Of a stretch of 28,405 nucleotides of DNA, positions 11,401 to 17,434 are shown in pieces. The notes under the pieces are model-generated. The model made no database searches and had not been told where the DNA came from. It saw only the letters and a program-made list of their open reading frames with translations. The first letter of the stretch is position 1; each line of letters begins with the position of its first letter. The stretch covers positions 1-28,405 of IMG/VR virus record IMGVR_UViG_3300030109_004938; one strand, 5' to 3'. This DNA is from a virus. A program made the position numbers and the translations under genes.

Positions 11401-12261
11401 GGTAGAATTGAAATGTATAGTTATGCAACCGAATCAGTTGTATCATCAAGTGGAGAAAATTTATTAAAAGAAGCTACTGGTTCAGTCGGAGATAGTTTTA
11501 TAGAATTAAGTATGTGGCAAAGATTGAATGATGCCGGACCTGGTATGACTAGAGATAAATACTATGCGACATCATCTATCGTATTTGGTGATTTACATTA
11601 TGATGAAGTATTTCAACCTATAATATCTGGATCTAGAATATATGGTAGGAATCAAAAAACAATGCCACATTATTCTTCTTCATTAAGTGCTTCTTTATAT
11701 ATAGCGTATTCTTCTTCTTTTTATAATGTAGATTTAGATAATCAAGTAGAAGAGGATACTGCTTTATTTAATAGAAATTATGCTGGAGTTAAAAATACAA
11801 AAAATACAACTATAGATGGTGGGCCTCCTGTTGAGATAATAATAACTGCACCAGCTAAATTAGTAACCACTAAAGATAGCGATTCTTCATTAAGAACAGG
11901 AGAGGGTATAGTATCTGAATTTAAAGATAAAGAACCTAAAAAAGATAAGTTCGATCCAAACATAATAGAAGAACCTCAAGCAATAGACCAACCTAAACTT
12001 GAAGGTAAACCAATCGGTAAACCAACAGCTATGAATCCAAAAGGAAAATTAAGAGGTCTTAAGGGATTAGCTAAATCAAAGCGTGGTACGCCAGAAAAAC
12101 CAATAACTGATGCTATGGTTGTGAGAGAAAAGCAAGAAAAAGTAAGAAAACAATTAGCAGATGATTCAAAATTTGAAAGTACAAATCAAGGAGTAAAAGG
12201 TAAAGGTCAAAAGAAAGTGACAATTAAAGGGAAAAAAAGTAAAGGAAAAGGAAAAAAGTAA
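5407..12261 (+). CDS. Giant baseplate protein with tail-protein-I-like and LamG-like regions
   Basis: One uninterrupted frame of 2284 codons, very large for a baseplate wedge protein. Residues 1-260 are beta-rich. About 265-400 and 970-1035 look like halves of carbohydrate-binding beta-sandwiches (GEWQRFDLKIAIPEDW at 978). They are separated by a Pro-rich linker (about 400-440) and two Trp modules (WIWNGVGDWD near 540, YRWDGSQWVTL near 947). About 1369-1530 resembles phage tail protein I: LSSILPEYLVHDEDND, HFDHIWEYINALSDI, then RIINNMPFFLKNKGTIRALK, ending VKEYGGP. Residues about 1540-1760 look LamG/concanavalin-like (DFKGGQYVTVPW, IEFRFRAV, IYIGGRTNF, GSLMEYRHWTETL). A second tail-associated region ends MIPARAKPDIGLLIEP (about 1930-1945). 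The last 110 residues are Lys/Pro-rich and probably disordered. It may fill the gpI or gp7 place between gp6 and the fibres. The frame is certain; domain names are by motif only. Confidence 0.75.
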   Translation: MSYNLSEEDKKLLNSFKQKRVGDKPYEDGYFLNKPDDFVYFELYDEAENLIQFKNLKGLGNFSTNTNYELEFYPASEIRNLGFTGGTFNVKYNFFRKLAGEDRAVLVRTKEGFEGDIVPNDAQIHITENGKVFFSDEESYLANPTGVEQLAIEDLKYQIDAISPSRTEVRLKAKNIEGSYIDDFIKVQESIRVRNVDGTINFVNNDSGTKQITISGTDFQFTDKMVNGNLIIPDVYTVEEIVVPKKTNVNIIQNPSGEILQTDNFGAPIKPTAPWDSTLHNDAVRVQDWSTGYNGFTGEGVHKGTANFGYHAKWVKGEGKTGGNCMKFPDTNDIFEEQFRNSFIPNSVRAEYDGNTKRWLGIDQRMQPLSSYGVLTEDEINVSLDVKTTVASKGVVVAAKFKNGLKTEEQPTEPPMGFVDPTQPPPTETKPDEPINFVPNTESGASSIESKPSGTISAIKEQLAFIAGKINPDYNDVLFDASVGDTLDAFFPGVSGVWIISEIDYDKDLVTWAPNVQPNLESDDVKGTKQGKLSPAGQWIWNGVGDWDTVAPTPLPSVPGTVNSQKYSNAVNGYVYTPDSALYPYMRRETEREKNEGWQTGTTGPETERKEVLLFKDDLVWKSIYKADDLDKFRVNSIESTMPGIFRDTVIDGITLYEDVFMGMPELDKQPGFIQSVTRMRPYEPQGEGDEQAGDTNISGKVDEPLQRAFIVFYNDGRGLETSNKYFLTKANSYNNRGKPSGNNIVTGQGLDGIQTLKSLNADFNTKVLENDNKFEVAVKLEGSFNSRYYAYYFFVGNKVYRLVDNFGNLGTSVDNTGNVTTATFDNDYPKNINDVEDLLGKDTTPDVIFDGVGKSAISDFFYAILEDSFIENDGTSRPTEQVLEGCGILGKEGVNLPKGNRNPAASPYEDGDIELNIYDDETGVVQYPEGIGDTLMIGSLSPEGLYRWDGSQWVTLQNGPPSFTQRAVYYSAKPTRAGEWQRFDLKIAIPEDWLIGEDWIFRVYGHNGGAASGVTWADNFYMDFTLKSESVTQPVKKPFEAKIVSVVNTNQVQVDKSYNDISFALGIEDTDLDTDISVVDGNISGYETIPPIAYESFQVSYLTLNPKDLRTYLKFENDLFLTTNFKQDKINVDWPHSVVYKLYEPLPNEYRTLDECIIVKQMADPYEDTIKIVDFVPEETPSLVLKSPDMQNVQSPIKKRSTSYKTESDILTSDKTISNNLRNSFLSQSFESVEVNTEYSQYKNFVNFSSTEKRVRNFKLKLEQIEDHKISSASYIGVSGSLKERNLYHYKIEDIKNNFDGFEKYMYFESSSYVSSSIGVFYDNSWPKTSGDGTVGNEYVLAHTTSSQASTWFTNAMESASLYDDDNLSKLSSILPEYLVHDEDNDTYLRFVDMIGQHFDHIWEYINALSDITDRRDKLDEGISKDLLYSVAKSLGWNLDDAKDLVSLPRYALGKEVTGSAYSDYSAKSERDISREIWSRIINNMPFFLKNKGTIRALKGLINVYGIPSTILRVKEYGGPNLPDDASPQYEITRKFTRAIDFKGGQYVTVPWADDTDSSRKPDTIEFRFRAVSSSNQILVNKDNDFIIRLKDNGSTDDYGSVAFMLSGSGGYDEIESTSFPVYDGDFYSVMLARTSASDSPHISQSYELNVGKYDSSRSKIHLFSSTTMTITGSIGGYNGNYSGSGDIYIGGRTNFSSSKDGFIGAPLTGSLMEYRHWTETLNTSSFKNHIANPKAYDGNSVSSSYENLVLRYSFDDNKSLTSDTEGIRDVSSNQTATLSGSHNGFSGNPFRSVVDEQKSFIPSIGALRRTTNKIRVEDNPLKPGEILSRTKRSTSPAYDNAPLDSNKVGIFFAPTDVINRDIIDSVGNLDFNQYLGDPRDQLKNTYRGLERISDHYWKKFTSTNNFWDYMRLIKYYDQSLFPQLRKMIPARAKPDIGLLIEPNIFERPKVVAARDPEAEDRYFSGSIDVSKAVDGLIEITGSFNAGKVISDYSSYDGRIEMYSYATESVVSSSGENLLKEATGSVGDSFIELSMWQRLNDAGPGMTRDKYYATSSIVFGDLHYDEVFQPIISGSRIYGRNQKTMPHYSSSLSASLYIAYSSSFYNVDLDNQVEEDTALFNRNYAGVKNTKNTTIDGGPPVEIIITAPAKLVTTKDSDSSLRTGEGIVSEFKDKEPKKDKFDPNIIEEPQAIDQPKLEGKPIGKPTAMNPKGKLRGLKGLAKSKRGTPEKPITDAMVVREKQEKVRKQLADDSKFESTNQGVKGKGQKKVTIKGKKSKGKGKK

Positions 12262-12338
12262 TAAAAACTTAAATTGATGATATTTATATATGAATCACAT
12301 TCATACCAAATATTTAAATTTATAATTAGGAGTTCACT
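12262..12338 (+). promoter_or_regulatory. Intergenic leader with hairpin before structural gene 12339
   Basis: A 77-nt AT-rich gap, the largest between structural genes after the giant baseplate gene. It contains a perfect inverted repeat TATGAAT-CAC-ATTCATA (12289-12305) and a strong ribosome site TAGGAG (12327-12332) seven nt before the ATG. No T-run follows the hairpin, so it is not a typical terminator. A fresh promoter, an mRNA processing site or an operator are all possible. TATTTATA at 12281-12288 reads as the T4-type late motif TATAAATA on the minus strand, where no gene would use it. Confidence 0.35.
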
Positions 12339-13007
12339 ATGGGATTTTTAAACAACACTAATGTAACAGTAGATGCTATATTAACTAAAAAAGGACGTGA
12401 ATTATTAGCGCAAGGAACTGATGCTTTTAATATCACAAAATTTGCATTAGCTGATGATGAAGTAGATTATAACTTATGGGATGTAACACATCCAAATGGA
12501 AGTGACTTTTACGGAAAGGTAATAGAGAATATGCCACTTTTGGAAGCTATACCTGATGAGAATCACGTTATGAGATACAAATTAGTAACTCTTCCTAAGA
12601 ATACAATTCAAATGCCAGTAATAAATGTTACACCAGGTTCAGTCACATTCGCTGCAGCAGCTGGTTTAAATCAACCACAACCAACTATTGTGGTAAATAC
12701 TGCTAACGTTAGTGACGCATCATACACATTTATTTTACATAACCAATCAGTTTGTTCAATGGCTGTAGATATAGCAGCTGGTGCTGGTGTAGGGGCGACA
12801 ACGCCATTTTTCTTAGGTGACGATGACGCACCAAATAGTAAAACAGTTGTTGCACAAACAGTTAAACTTGGTGTTATTCCACAAGACGCATCGAGAGCAA
12901 CTCAATTAACAATTATTGGTAATGATACTGGTGCTACAACATCTATTACTGTTACTAATAATGTAACTTTAAATACTTTAGCAGGCGGCGCAGGAGCGGC
13001 AGGATAA
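12339..13007 (+). CDS. Tail/appendage structural protein, function unknown
   Basis: A 222-residue protein preceded by a strong AGGAG site. The N-terminus (VTVDAILTKKGRELLAQG, then ITKFALADDEVDYNLWD) is the type of opening I associate with conserved structural proteins of marine T4-like phages. It is helical, then switches to beta structure. From residue about 100 the protein is Thr/Ala/Val/Gly-rich with short strands (NVTPGSVTFAAAAG, TQLTIIGNDTGATTSITVTN) and a Gly/Ala tail (LAGGAGAAG), consistent with an Ig-like or fibre-like domain. It is followed 15 nt later by the next structural gene. Role in the neck, collar or fibre base is inference. Confidence 0.65.
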   Translation: MGFLNNTNVTVDAILTKKGRELLAQGTDAFNITKFALADDEVDYNLWDVTHPNGSDFYGKVIENMPLLEAIPDENHVMRYKLVTLPKNTIQMPVINVTPGSVTFAAAAGLNQPQPTIVVNTANVSDASYTFILHNQSVCSMAVDIAAGAGVGATTPFFLGDDDAPNSKTVVAQTVKLGVIPQDASRATQLTIIGNDTGATTSITVTNNVTLNTLAGGAGAAG

Positions 13008-13022
13008 TATAAGGAGTAACAA

Positions 13023-14078
13023 ATGTCAGTATATAAAGATTTTAATATTCAAGACCCCGATAGTCCTCTATCAAGTGATATTGTAACAAATGTCAAAGAC
13101 ACTGTATCATCGGGAATGTGGGCAGATGGAGCAGGAACATTAACTTCTTTCTTCACCTCTTCTGCAGCTGAAGTGTCTTATGGAACTTATTATTTAGATG
13201 TTTGGGATAAAAATCCTACTTCTGATACTACTGCTACAGTACAATTTTCAGTTGCTTATGGACACATACACGGAAGTGGTAGTACTGGTGCACTTGGTGT
13301 AGATGGAAATAGAGAATCAGCAACTATATACAGACAATTAGCTAATACTCTTTTAGGACCAACTGAAGATAGATTTACTTTTGAGGCTTCTGATGGCGCA
13401 CATACTACACCATCTTATATATATGCTATTTCAATTGCTAGACAACAACTTCGTGAAAAGATGGATCCAGGCAATTGGGAATTACATTTAAGTGGTAGTG
13501 GTATATCAACAATGAAATTGATTGACGATAGTGGTGCTACAACTAATCCAACAGTAAATCAAGGTGGTAGAGTATTTAATGTTGTTAGTGGTTCTATATC
13601 AAGTGGTGTGGCTACAATTAAAACAGCCGCAGCTTCACAACCAGGTGGTGGACTTGGATTATTTTATCCTGATACAGGTATTATTGTATTAAATGGACCT
13701 GTAATTGGTTCAGTCTCTTCAGCTTCACTATCAGCTTCAGTTGCTTCAAATACAGAAGGCGATAATACAGGAAAGTTTTATGATAAACTCTCAGGTGGTA
13801 ATTACTTTCAGGCAAGAAGAGAAGAGGTAATAACTTCACAACATTATTTTTGTAGAGTACCTAATAAGGAATTTAACTTTAGTTCAAATCCAACATTTAC
13901 TTCTGGTTCAAATGGTAAATTTACTGTTCCTACATTTTATAAAAATCCAAAAGTATTCATAACACAAGTTGGATTGTATAATGATGACAATGAGCTTTTA
14001 GCAATCGCTAAACTGAGTAAACCATTACTGAAATCTTATTCAAGAGAAGCTATTATTAAAGTTAAATTAGACTTCTAA
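13023..14078 (+). CDS. Tail/appendage structural protein, paralogue A
   Basis: A 351-residue protein with ribosome site AAGGAG, 15 nt after the preceding gene. It is beta-rich and Ser/Gly-rich, with SGSGISTMKLIDDSGATTNP mid-protein and SVSSASLSASVAS near 240. The C-terminus reads FITQVGLYNDDNELLAIAKLSKPL and ends in KVKLDF. The same C-terminal block occurs in the next gene (YITKVGLYNDFNELLAIGQLAKP, ending QVRFDV). Both also have a 'DDSG-TT' segment, a tyrosine-rich region after an N-terminal head, and a Cys in a similar place ('HYFCRV' here, 'HSYTCMVGENEYN' there). The two are therefore paralogues and may assemble as a hetero-oligomer or as successive rings. The family is not recognised by name. 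Confidence 0.7.
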   Translation: MSVYKDFNIQDPDSPLSSDIVTNVKDTVSSGMWADGAGTLTSFFTSSAAEVSYGTYYLDVWDKNPTSDTTATVQFSVAYGHIHGSGSTGALGVDGNRESATIYRQLANTLLGPTEDRFTFEASDGAHTTPSYIYAISIARQQLREKMDPGNWELHLSGSGISTMKLIDDSGATTNPTVNQGGRVFNVVSGSISSGVATIKTAAASQPGGGLGLFYPDTGIIVLNGPVIGSVSSASLSASVASNTEGDNTGKFYDKLSGGNYFQARREEVITSQHYFCRVPNKEFNFSSNPTFTSGSNGKFTVPTFYKNPKVFITQVGLYNDDNELLAIAKLSKPLLKSYSREAIIKVKLDF

Positions 14079-14096
14079 GCTTGGGAGAGATAGGTC

Positions 14097-15083
14097 ATGT
14101 TTAAAAGACTCGACCCAAGAGACATCAATATAACACCATTCAAGGCTTACAAAGAGTTTACTGTAACCAATATCGATAGCGGTAGTGGTGTTTATGGTTT
14201 TTCTGCAAAAAGTGGCAGTTTAGGTGGTTTCGTTACGAGTACAGCAACTAAAACGGAATTTGAATCTGCTAGTTTTTACGAATTACCAACTTGGTTTATG
14301 TTAAATCATATGTACTATCGTGATACTGAAAACAACTTTAATAACTTTGGTCAAAATAGTGGTAAACAATATAGAGAGTTACATTCTGAAGCTACAGTAA
14401 TATCTGTACCACAAAGTTTATATGGTGAAACAATTAAGCCAAAATCAATAACTTTAAAAGACGATAGCGGGCCTACAACTTTGACAATTGTAGATGATGG
14501 AAACGGAAATCTATATGATAATGATTTTTCTGCCAGTTTTGCTGAATTTGCACAAGGCCATCCACAATTTTCTGCTAGTATTCATAAAACAGGAAGTTTT
14601 GTTGGTAATGTATTTTACAATCACGGAATATTGGTGTTTACAAATACAGGTTCTGCAGAAACTTCTCAATACAATGCTATTGGAACTGGAAGCGCAGCAA
14701 ATGGTTATAGTTTAACATACAAATCTCAAATAACAATTAAAGAACATTCATATACTTGTATGGTAGGCGAAAATGAATATAATGCAACTACGAACATATC
14801 GGTTACACCTGATAGAAGTGGTAGTATAAATGTCTCAGGTTCTGATAGTTGGAGATTATTTCCGCCAGGTCACGCAGCTGCTAAATCAGGTTCTTACAAA
14901 CACTATTATGGACAAGCATCTGAGTATAATAACTTTACAACACATTCTTTATTTACACCATACATTACTAAGGTTGGTTTGTATAATGATTTTAATGAAT
15001 TACTGGCAATAGGACAATTAGCAAAACCTGTGAAAAATGATAAAGAATTATTAATAGGTATTCAAGTAAGGTTTGATGTATAA
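14097..15083 (+). CDS. Tail/appendage structural protein, paralogue B
   Basis: A 328-residue structural protein with ribosome site GGGAGAG and an ATG 18 nt after the preceding stop. It is homologous to the preceding protein at the C-terminus (ITKVGLYNDFNELLAIGQLA) and over a central part (IKPKSITLKDDSGPTTLTIV). It starts with FKRLDPRDINITPFKAYKEF, unlike paralogue A, so the N-terminal attachment region has diverged. The middle is rich in short Gly/Ser/Tyr strands, typical of appendage proteins. The TAA stop shares a base with the ATG of the metallopeptidase (TAATG at 15081-15085). Tandem duplication with head divergence is the simplest explanation for the pair. Confidence 0.7.
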   Translation: MFKRLDPRDINITPFKAYKEFTVTNIDSGSGVYGFSAKSGSLGGFVTSTATKTEFESASFYELPTWFMLNHMYYRDTENNFNNFGQNSGKQYRELHSEATVISVPQSLYGETIKPKSITLKDDSGPTTLTIVDDGNGNLYDNDFSASFAEFAQGHPQFSASIHKTGSFVGNVFYNHGILVFTNTGSAETSQYNAIGTGSAANGYSLTYKSQITIKEHSYTCMVGENEYNATTNISVTPDRSGSINVSGSDSWRLFPPGHAAAKSGSYKHYYGQASEYNNFTTHSLFTPYITKVGLYNDFNELLAIGQLAKPVKNDKELLIGIQVRFDV

Positions 15084-15802
15084 TGGGTAAATTTAAAAAG
15101 ATGTGGGAAGTATCAAATCACTCATTATATAATGCAGATGAGGGAGAGCCAGATACAGGTTTTATCAGAGGAGATAAGGAAAGAATATTAGGTGGATTAG
15201 CTGGTAAACCTGAACCTTGGTTTGAAAGAGGTGGATATAAACAGGTTGAATTTCCTAAAGCTGATTACATTTATGGTAAAGGTGAAGAAGAAGATTACAC
15301 TGTAATAAAAACAGCATACATATCTAAAATAGATAAAGACTTTCAAAAACATTTCGAAAAATGGGAAGAGTGGGTTCCTGATGAAGATTTTGAACCACAG
15401 AATACTTTAAAGTTAAATGATTCAAAATACAAAAAGGTTATGAATAATTTATTGTTAGAAAGAATAGATTATTTAGATACAGCAGAAACTCTGATAAAAC
15501 AATATGGTTTGAAATCTAAAGTAAAGATTGGTAGGGGAAAAGACTTTGGAGAATATGTACCTGAAACCGATACAGTAACGATAAGACCATCATATCCAAA
15601 TGTAAAGGAATTCTTAATGACTGTATTGCACGAGATAGGACACGCATTAGATGCCAAAAGAATAGGTGTAAGGAAGTATATAAAAAAATATACACAGGCT
15701 GGCACAATGGCTGCTTATGATGGATTAGATCCTCACGATGATAATAAGTGGGAAGAGAAAGCAGAAAAGTTTGCTAAAAAAGAATTATCAAAATGGATGT
15801 AA
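15083..15802 (+). CDS. HEXXH zinc metallopeptidase-like protein
   Basis: A 239-residue protein with a clear metallopeptidase motif, VLHEIGHALDAKR, with H183, E184 and H187. A downstream acidic helix NKWEEKAEKFAKK (E224/E225) would supply the third zinc ligand in the gluzincin pattern seen in ImmA/IrrE-like and related small peptidases. An upstream strand 'DTVTIRPSYPN' before the active helix fits the usual edge-strand layout. The first 110 residues are Trp/Glu/Lys-rich and unlike any peptidase I know. No signal peptide or membrane segment is seen, so it acts in the cytoplasm or inside a virion. It is the last gene of the structural operon, coupled to paralogue B by TAATG. Possible roles are prohead or tail maturation, host-protein cleavage, or wall degradation; the sequence does not decide. 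Confidence 0.75.
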   Translation: MGKFKKMWEVSNHSLYNADEGEPDTGFIRGDKERILGGLAGKPEPWFERGGYKQVEFPKADYIYGKGEEEDYTVIKTAYISKIDKDFQKHFEKWEEWVPDEDFEPQNTLKLNDSKYKKVMNNLLLERIDYLDTAETLIKQYGLKSKVKIGRGKDFGEYVPETDTVTIRPSYPNVKEFLMTVLHEIGHALDAKRIGVRKYIKKYTQAGTMAAYDGLDPHDDNKWEEKAEKFAKKELSKWM

Positions 15803-15974
15803 AAAAAATTGTATAATAAATAATTTCTTTATATATATTAATAATACTAGTATTTAATTTGGTTATAAAAAATTCTGATAGGTTTTTTACTAAAATCTCT
15901 TTGCCTTCTTTATAATCTTAAAATTAAATATTAATAATTAACAAGTACAAGTAAACAAGTATCAAGTATCAACT
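15803..15974 (+). promoter_or_regulatory. Control region between late structural block and DNA-enzyme cassette
   Basis: The longest non-coding stretch in the window, 172 nt of very AT-rich DNA with no ATG on either strand. Visible elements: TATAAT at 15812-15817 overlapping AATAAATA (15815-15822, like the phage late motif NATAAATA); the perfect palindrome AATACTAGTATT (15843-15854); an A6/T6 inverted repeat (15867-15872 and 15883-15888) that could be a weak terminator; TATAAT at 15911-15916, about 60 nt before the nuclease ATG; then four CAAGTA units. No convincing -35 box pairs with either TATAAT at ideal spacing. A promoter for the DNA-enzyme cassette is the likely content; the exact one is uncertain. 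Confidence 0.4.
15942..15968 (+). repeat. Four direct repeats of CAAGTA just upstream of a start codon
   Basis: Copies of CAAGTA lie at 15942, 15948, 15956 and 15963, with gaps of 0, 2 and 1 nt, ending 7 nt before the ATG at 15975. The stretch replaces the expected ribosome site, and no GGAG-like sequence is present. It could bind a regulator on DNA or RNA or be a short iteron array. Direct repeats of this length can also arise by slippage. Confidence 0.5.
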
Positions 15975-16328
15975 ATGAAATCAAGAAGTGCTAAAAATAA
16001 AGGTAAAAGATTACAGAACAATGTAAGAGACCTTTTGTTAGAAACATTTAATCAGTTAGAGCCCGATGACATTCGTTCAGCAATTATGGGCGAATCAGGT
16101 GAAGATATTAAATTATCACCAGCGGCTCGAAAACTAATCCCTTATTCATTTGAATGTAAGAATCAAGAAGCTATTAATATATGGTCATCACTACAACAAG
16201 CCGAAGAAAATAGTGGTGATTACGATCCTGTGTTGATATTTAAAAGAAACAGAAGTAAAACATACGCTGTACTTAACATTGAAAAATTTATAGAACTAAT
16301 TAATGAAAATAGTAAATCTTCTAAATAG
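15975..16328 (+). CDS. PD-(D/E)XK nuclease-like protein
   Basis: A 117-residue protein with the layout of a small PD-(D/E)XK nuclease of the Holliday-junction-resolvase or VRR-NUC kind. It has a basic N-terminal helix (NKGKRLQNNVRDLLLETF), then GESGEDIKLSPAAR with D44 as the metal-binding Asp, then SFECKNQEAINIW with E60-x-K62 on the next strand, then a helix LQQAEENSGDY with the conserved Gln, then DPVLIFKRNRSKTYAVL. It would cut branched or terminal DNA structures during replication and recombination. The ATG lacks a ribosome site and follows CAAGTA repeats. The 3' end overlaps the primase start by 26 nt, which supports coupled synthesis. The fold is well supported by motif order; substrate specificity is not known. 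Confidence 0.75.
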   Translation: MKSRSAKNKGKRLQNNVRDLLLETFNQLEPDDIRSAIMGESGEDIKLSPAARKLIPYSFECKNQEAINIWSSLQQAEENSGDYDPVLIFKRNRSKTYAVLNIEKFIELINENSKSSK

Positions 16329-17244
16329 AGTAATAGGAAATAATGGTAGACTTTTAAGTAAAGCCAATGAGTATATGTATTGGTCTCCTTTCGTATCTCA
16401 CCATAAACCAAAATTACAGATTAACATAAAAACTCAGAAGTGGCATTGTTGGATTTCCAATCAAGGTGGTCATAATCTATTTCAGTTATTCAAAAAATTA
16501 AAAGCAAGTAAAGAACAATTTGACGAACTAGCAGATATAGTTGGAAAACCACGCCAATCACTATCATCAAATCGTGAGAAAGTCAAGGAAAATATTGTAA
16601 GATTACCAAAAGAATTTAAACCTCTATGGAAAAGTGCAGATAGTATTATTAAAAGACACGCTTTGAATTATTTAAAAAAACGTGGAATTACAATGGGAGA
16701 CATAATTCGTTATAATGTTGGTTATTGTGAAGATGGTGTTTATGGTAATAGAATTATAATACCATCTTATAGTAGTGATGGTGAACTTAATTATTTTGTT
16801 GGTAGAAATATTTATGATGGTGGTATGAAATATAAAAATCCACCTGTATCTAAGGATGTAATTGGATTTGAGTTATTTATAAATTGGGATGAACCTATTG
16901 TATTATGTGAGGGTTCATTTGATGCTATGGCTATCAGAAGAAATGCCATCCCCTTATTTGGTAAAACCATACCAAAAAAATTGAAAATGAAAATCTATGA
17001 AAAAAAGGTTAAGAAGATATATATATTATTAGATAGTGATGCTGTTAAAGACTCTATAAAAATAACAGATGATTTGATGAGAAATGGCATTGATGTCTAT
17101 TTTGTTAATCTAAGGGAAGAAGATCCTTCTGATATGGGATTTAAAAAAGTAATAAATCTTATAAAGGAAACTAAACAAACTTCTTTTTCTGATTTGATGA
17201 GGATGAAATTAAATGGCAAAACAAAAAAATATATGGAAATTTAA
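16303..17244 (+). CDS. 61: DnaG/gp61-type DNA primase with degenerate zinc ribbon
   Basis: A 313-residue protein, close to T4 gp61 in size. It makes RNA primers for lagging-strand synthesis with the replicative helicase. The N-terminus aligns with the zinc ribbon: WSPFVSHHKPKLQIN (residues 27-41) and KWHCWISNQGGHNLFQLF. Where the family has CxxC...CxxC, this protein has S28, V31, C49 and S52. The catalytic part has NRIIIPSYSSDGELNYFVGRN, then TOPRIM motifs EGSFDAMA (Glu before DA) and YILLDSDAVKDS (Asp-x-Asp), and EEDPSDMG. It overlaps the upstream nuclease gene by 26 nt and the next small gene by 32 nt. The start at 16303 is chosen because the ribbon begins about 25 residues later. Priming or helicase-coupled function despite the lost zinc ligands is inferred. 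Confidence 0.85.
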   Translation: MKIVNLLNRVIGNNGRLLSKANEYMYWSPFVSHHKPKLQINIKTQKWHCWISNQGGHNLFQLFKKLKASKEQFDELADIVGKPRQSLSSNREKVKENIVRLPKEFKPLWKSADSIIKRHALNYLKKRGITMGDIIRYNVGYCEDGVYGNRIIIPSYSSDGELNYFVGRNIYDGGMKYKNPPVSKDVIGFELFINWDEPIVLCEGSFDAMAIRRNAIPLFGKTIPKKLKMKIYEKKVKKIYILLDSDAVKDSIKITDDLMRNGIDVYFVNLREEDPSDMGFKKVINLIKETKQTSFSDLMRMKLNGKTKKYMEI

Positions 17245-17434
17245 TGATGATGAGTGGAAAGTTCATATATCAGATATTGCCTTGGTAAATGATATAAAAA
17301 TAAAATTTGATTTGAAAGATTCTACTACTATTTATTATGAGAGCGGAAGTCTCTCTGAAGAAACTTCTTGGGATATTGTAGTACCAAACGATAAAATAGA
17401 AGAAGTAAAAAAATTTATAGAGGATAATACTTGA
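17213..17434 (+). CDS. Small protein between primase and Mre11-Rad50 fusion, unknown
   Basis: A 73-residue acidic protein overlapping the primase end by 32 nt; its TGA stop overlaps the TTG start of the nuclease-ATPase gene (TTGA at 17431-17434). An AGGATG sequence lies ahead of its ATG as a possible ribosome site. It begins MAKQKNIWKFNDDEWKVHIS, continues with short strands (IKIKFDLKD, TIYYESG), and ends with SWDIVVPNDKIEEVKKFIED, suggesting a small alpha/beta fold. No known family is recognised. Double overlap with two DNA-replication genes makes a replication or repair accessory role likely by context. Confidence 0.7.
   Translation: MAKQKNIWKFNDDEWKVHISDIALVNDIKIKFDLKDSTTIYYESGSLSEETSWDIVVPNDKIEEVKKFIEDNT

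Noticed and set aside
15866-15889. Strong intrinsic terminator after the metallopeptidase gene
   Set aside because: The only inverted repeat is an A/T-only stem with a 10-base loop and no GC pairs, so at best a weak terminator.
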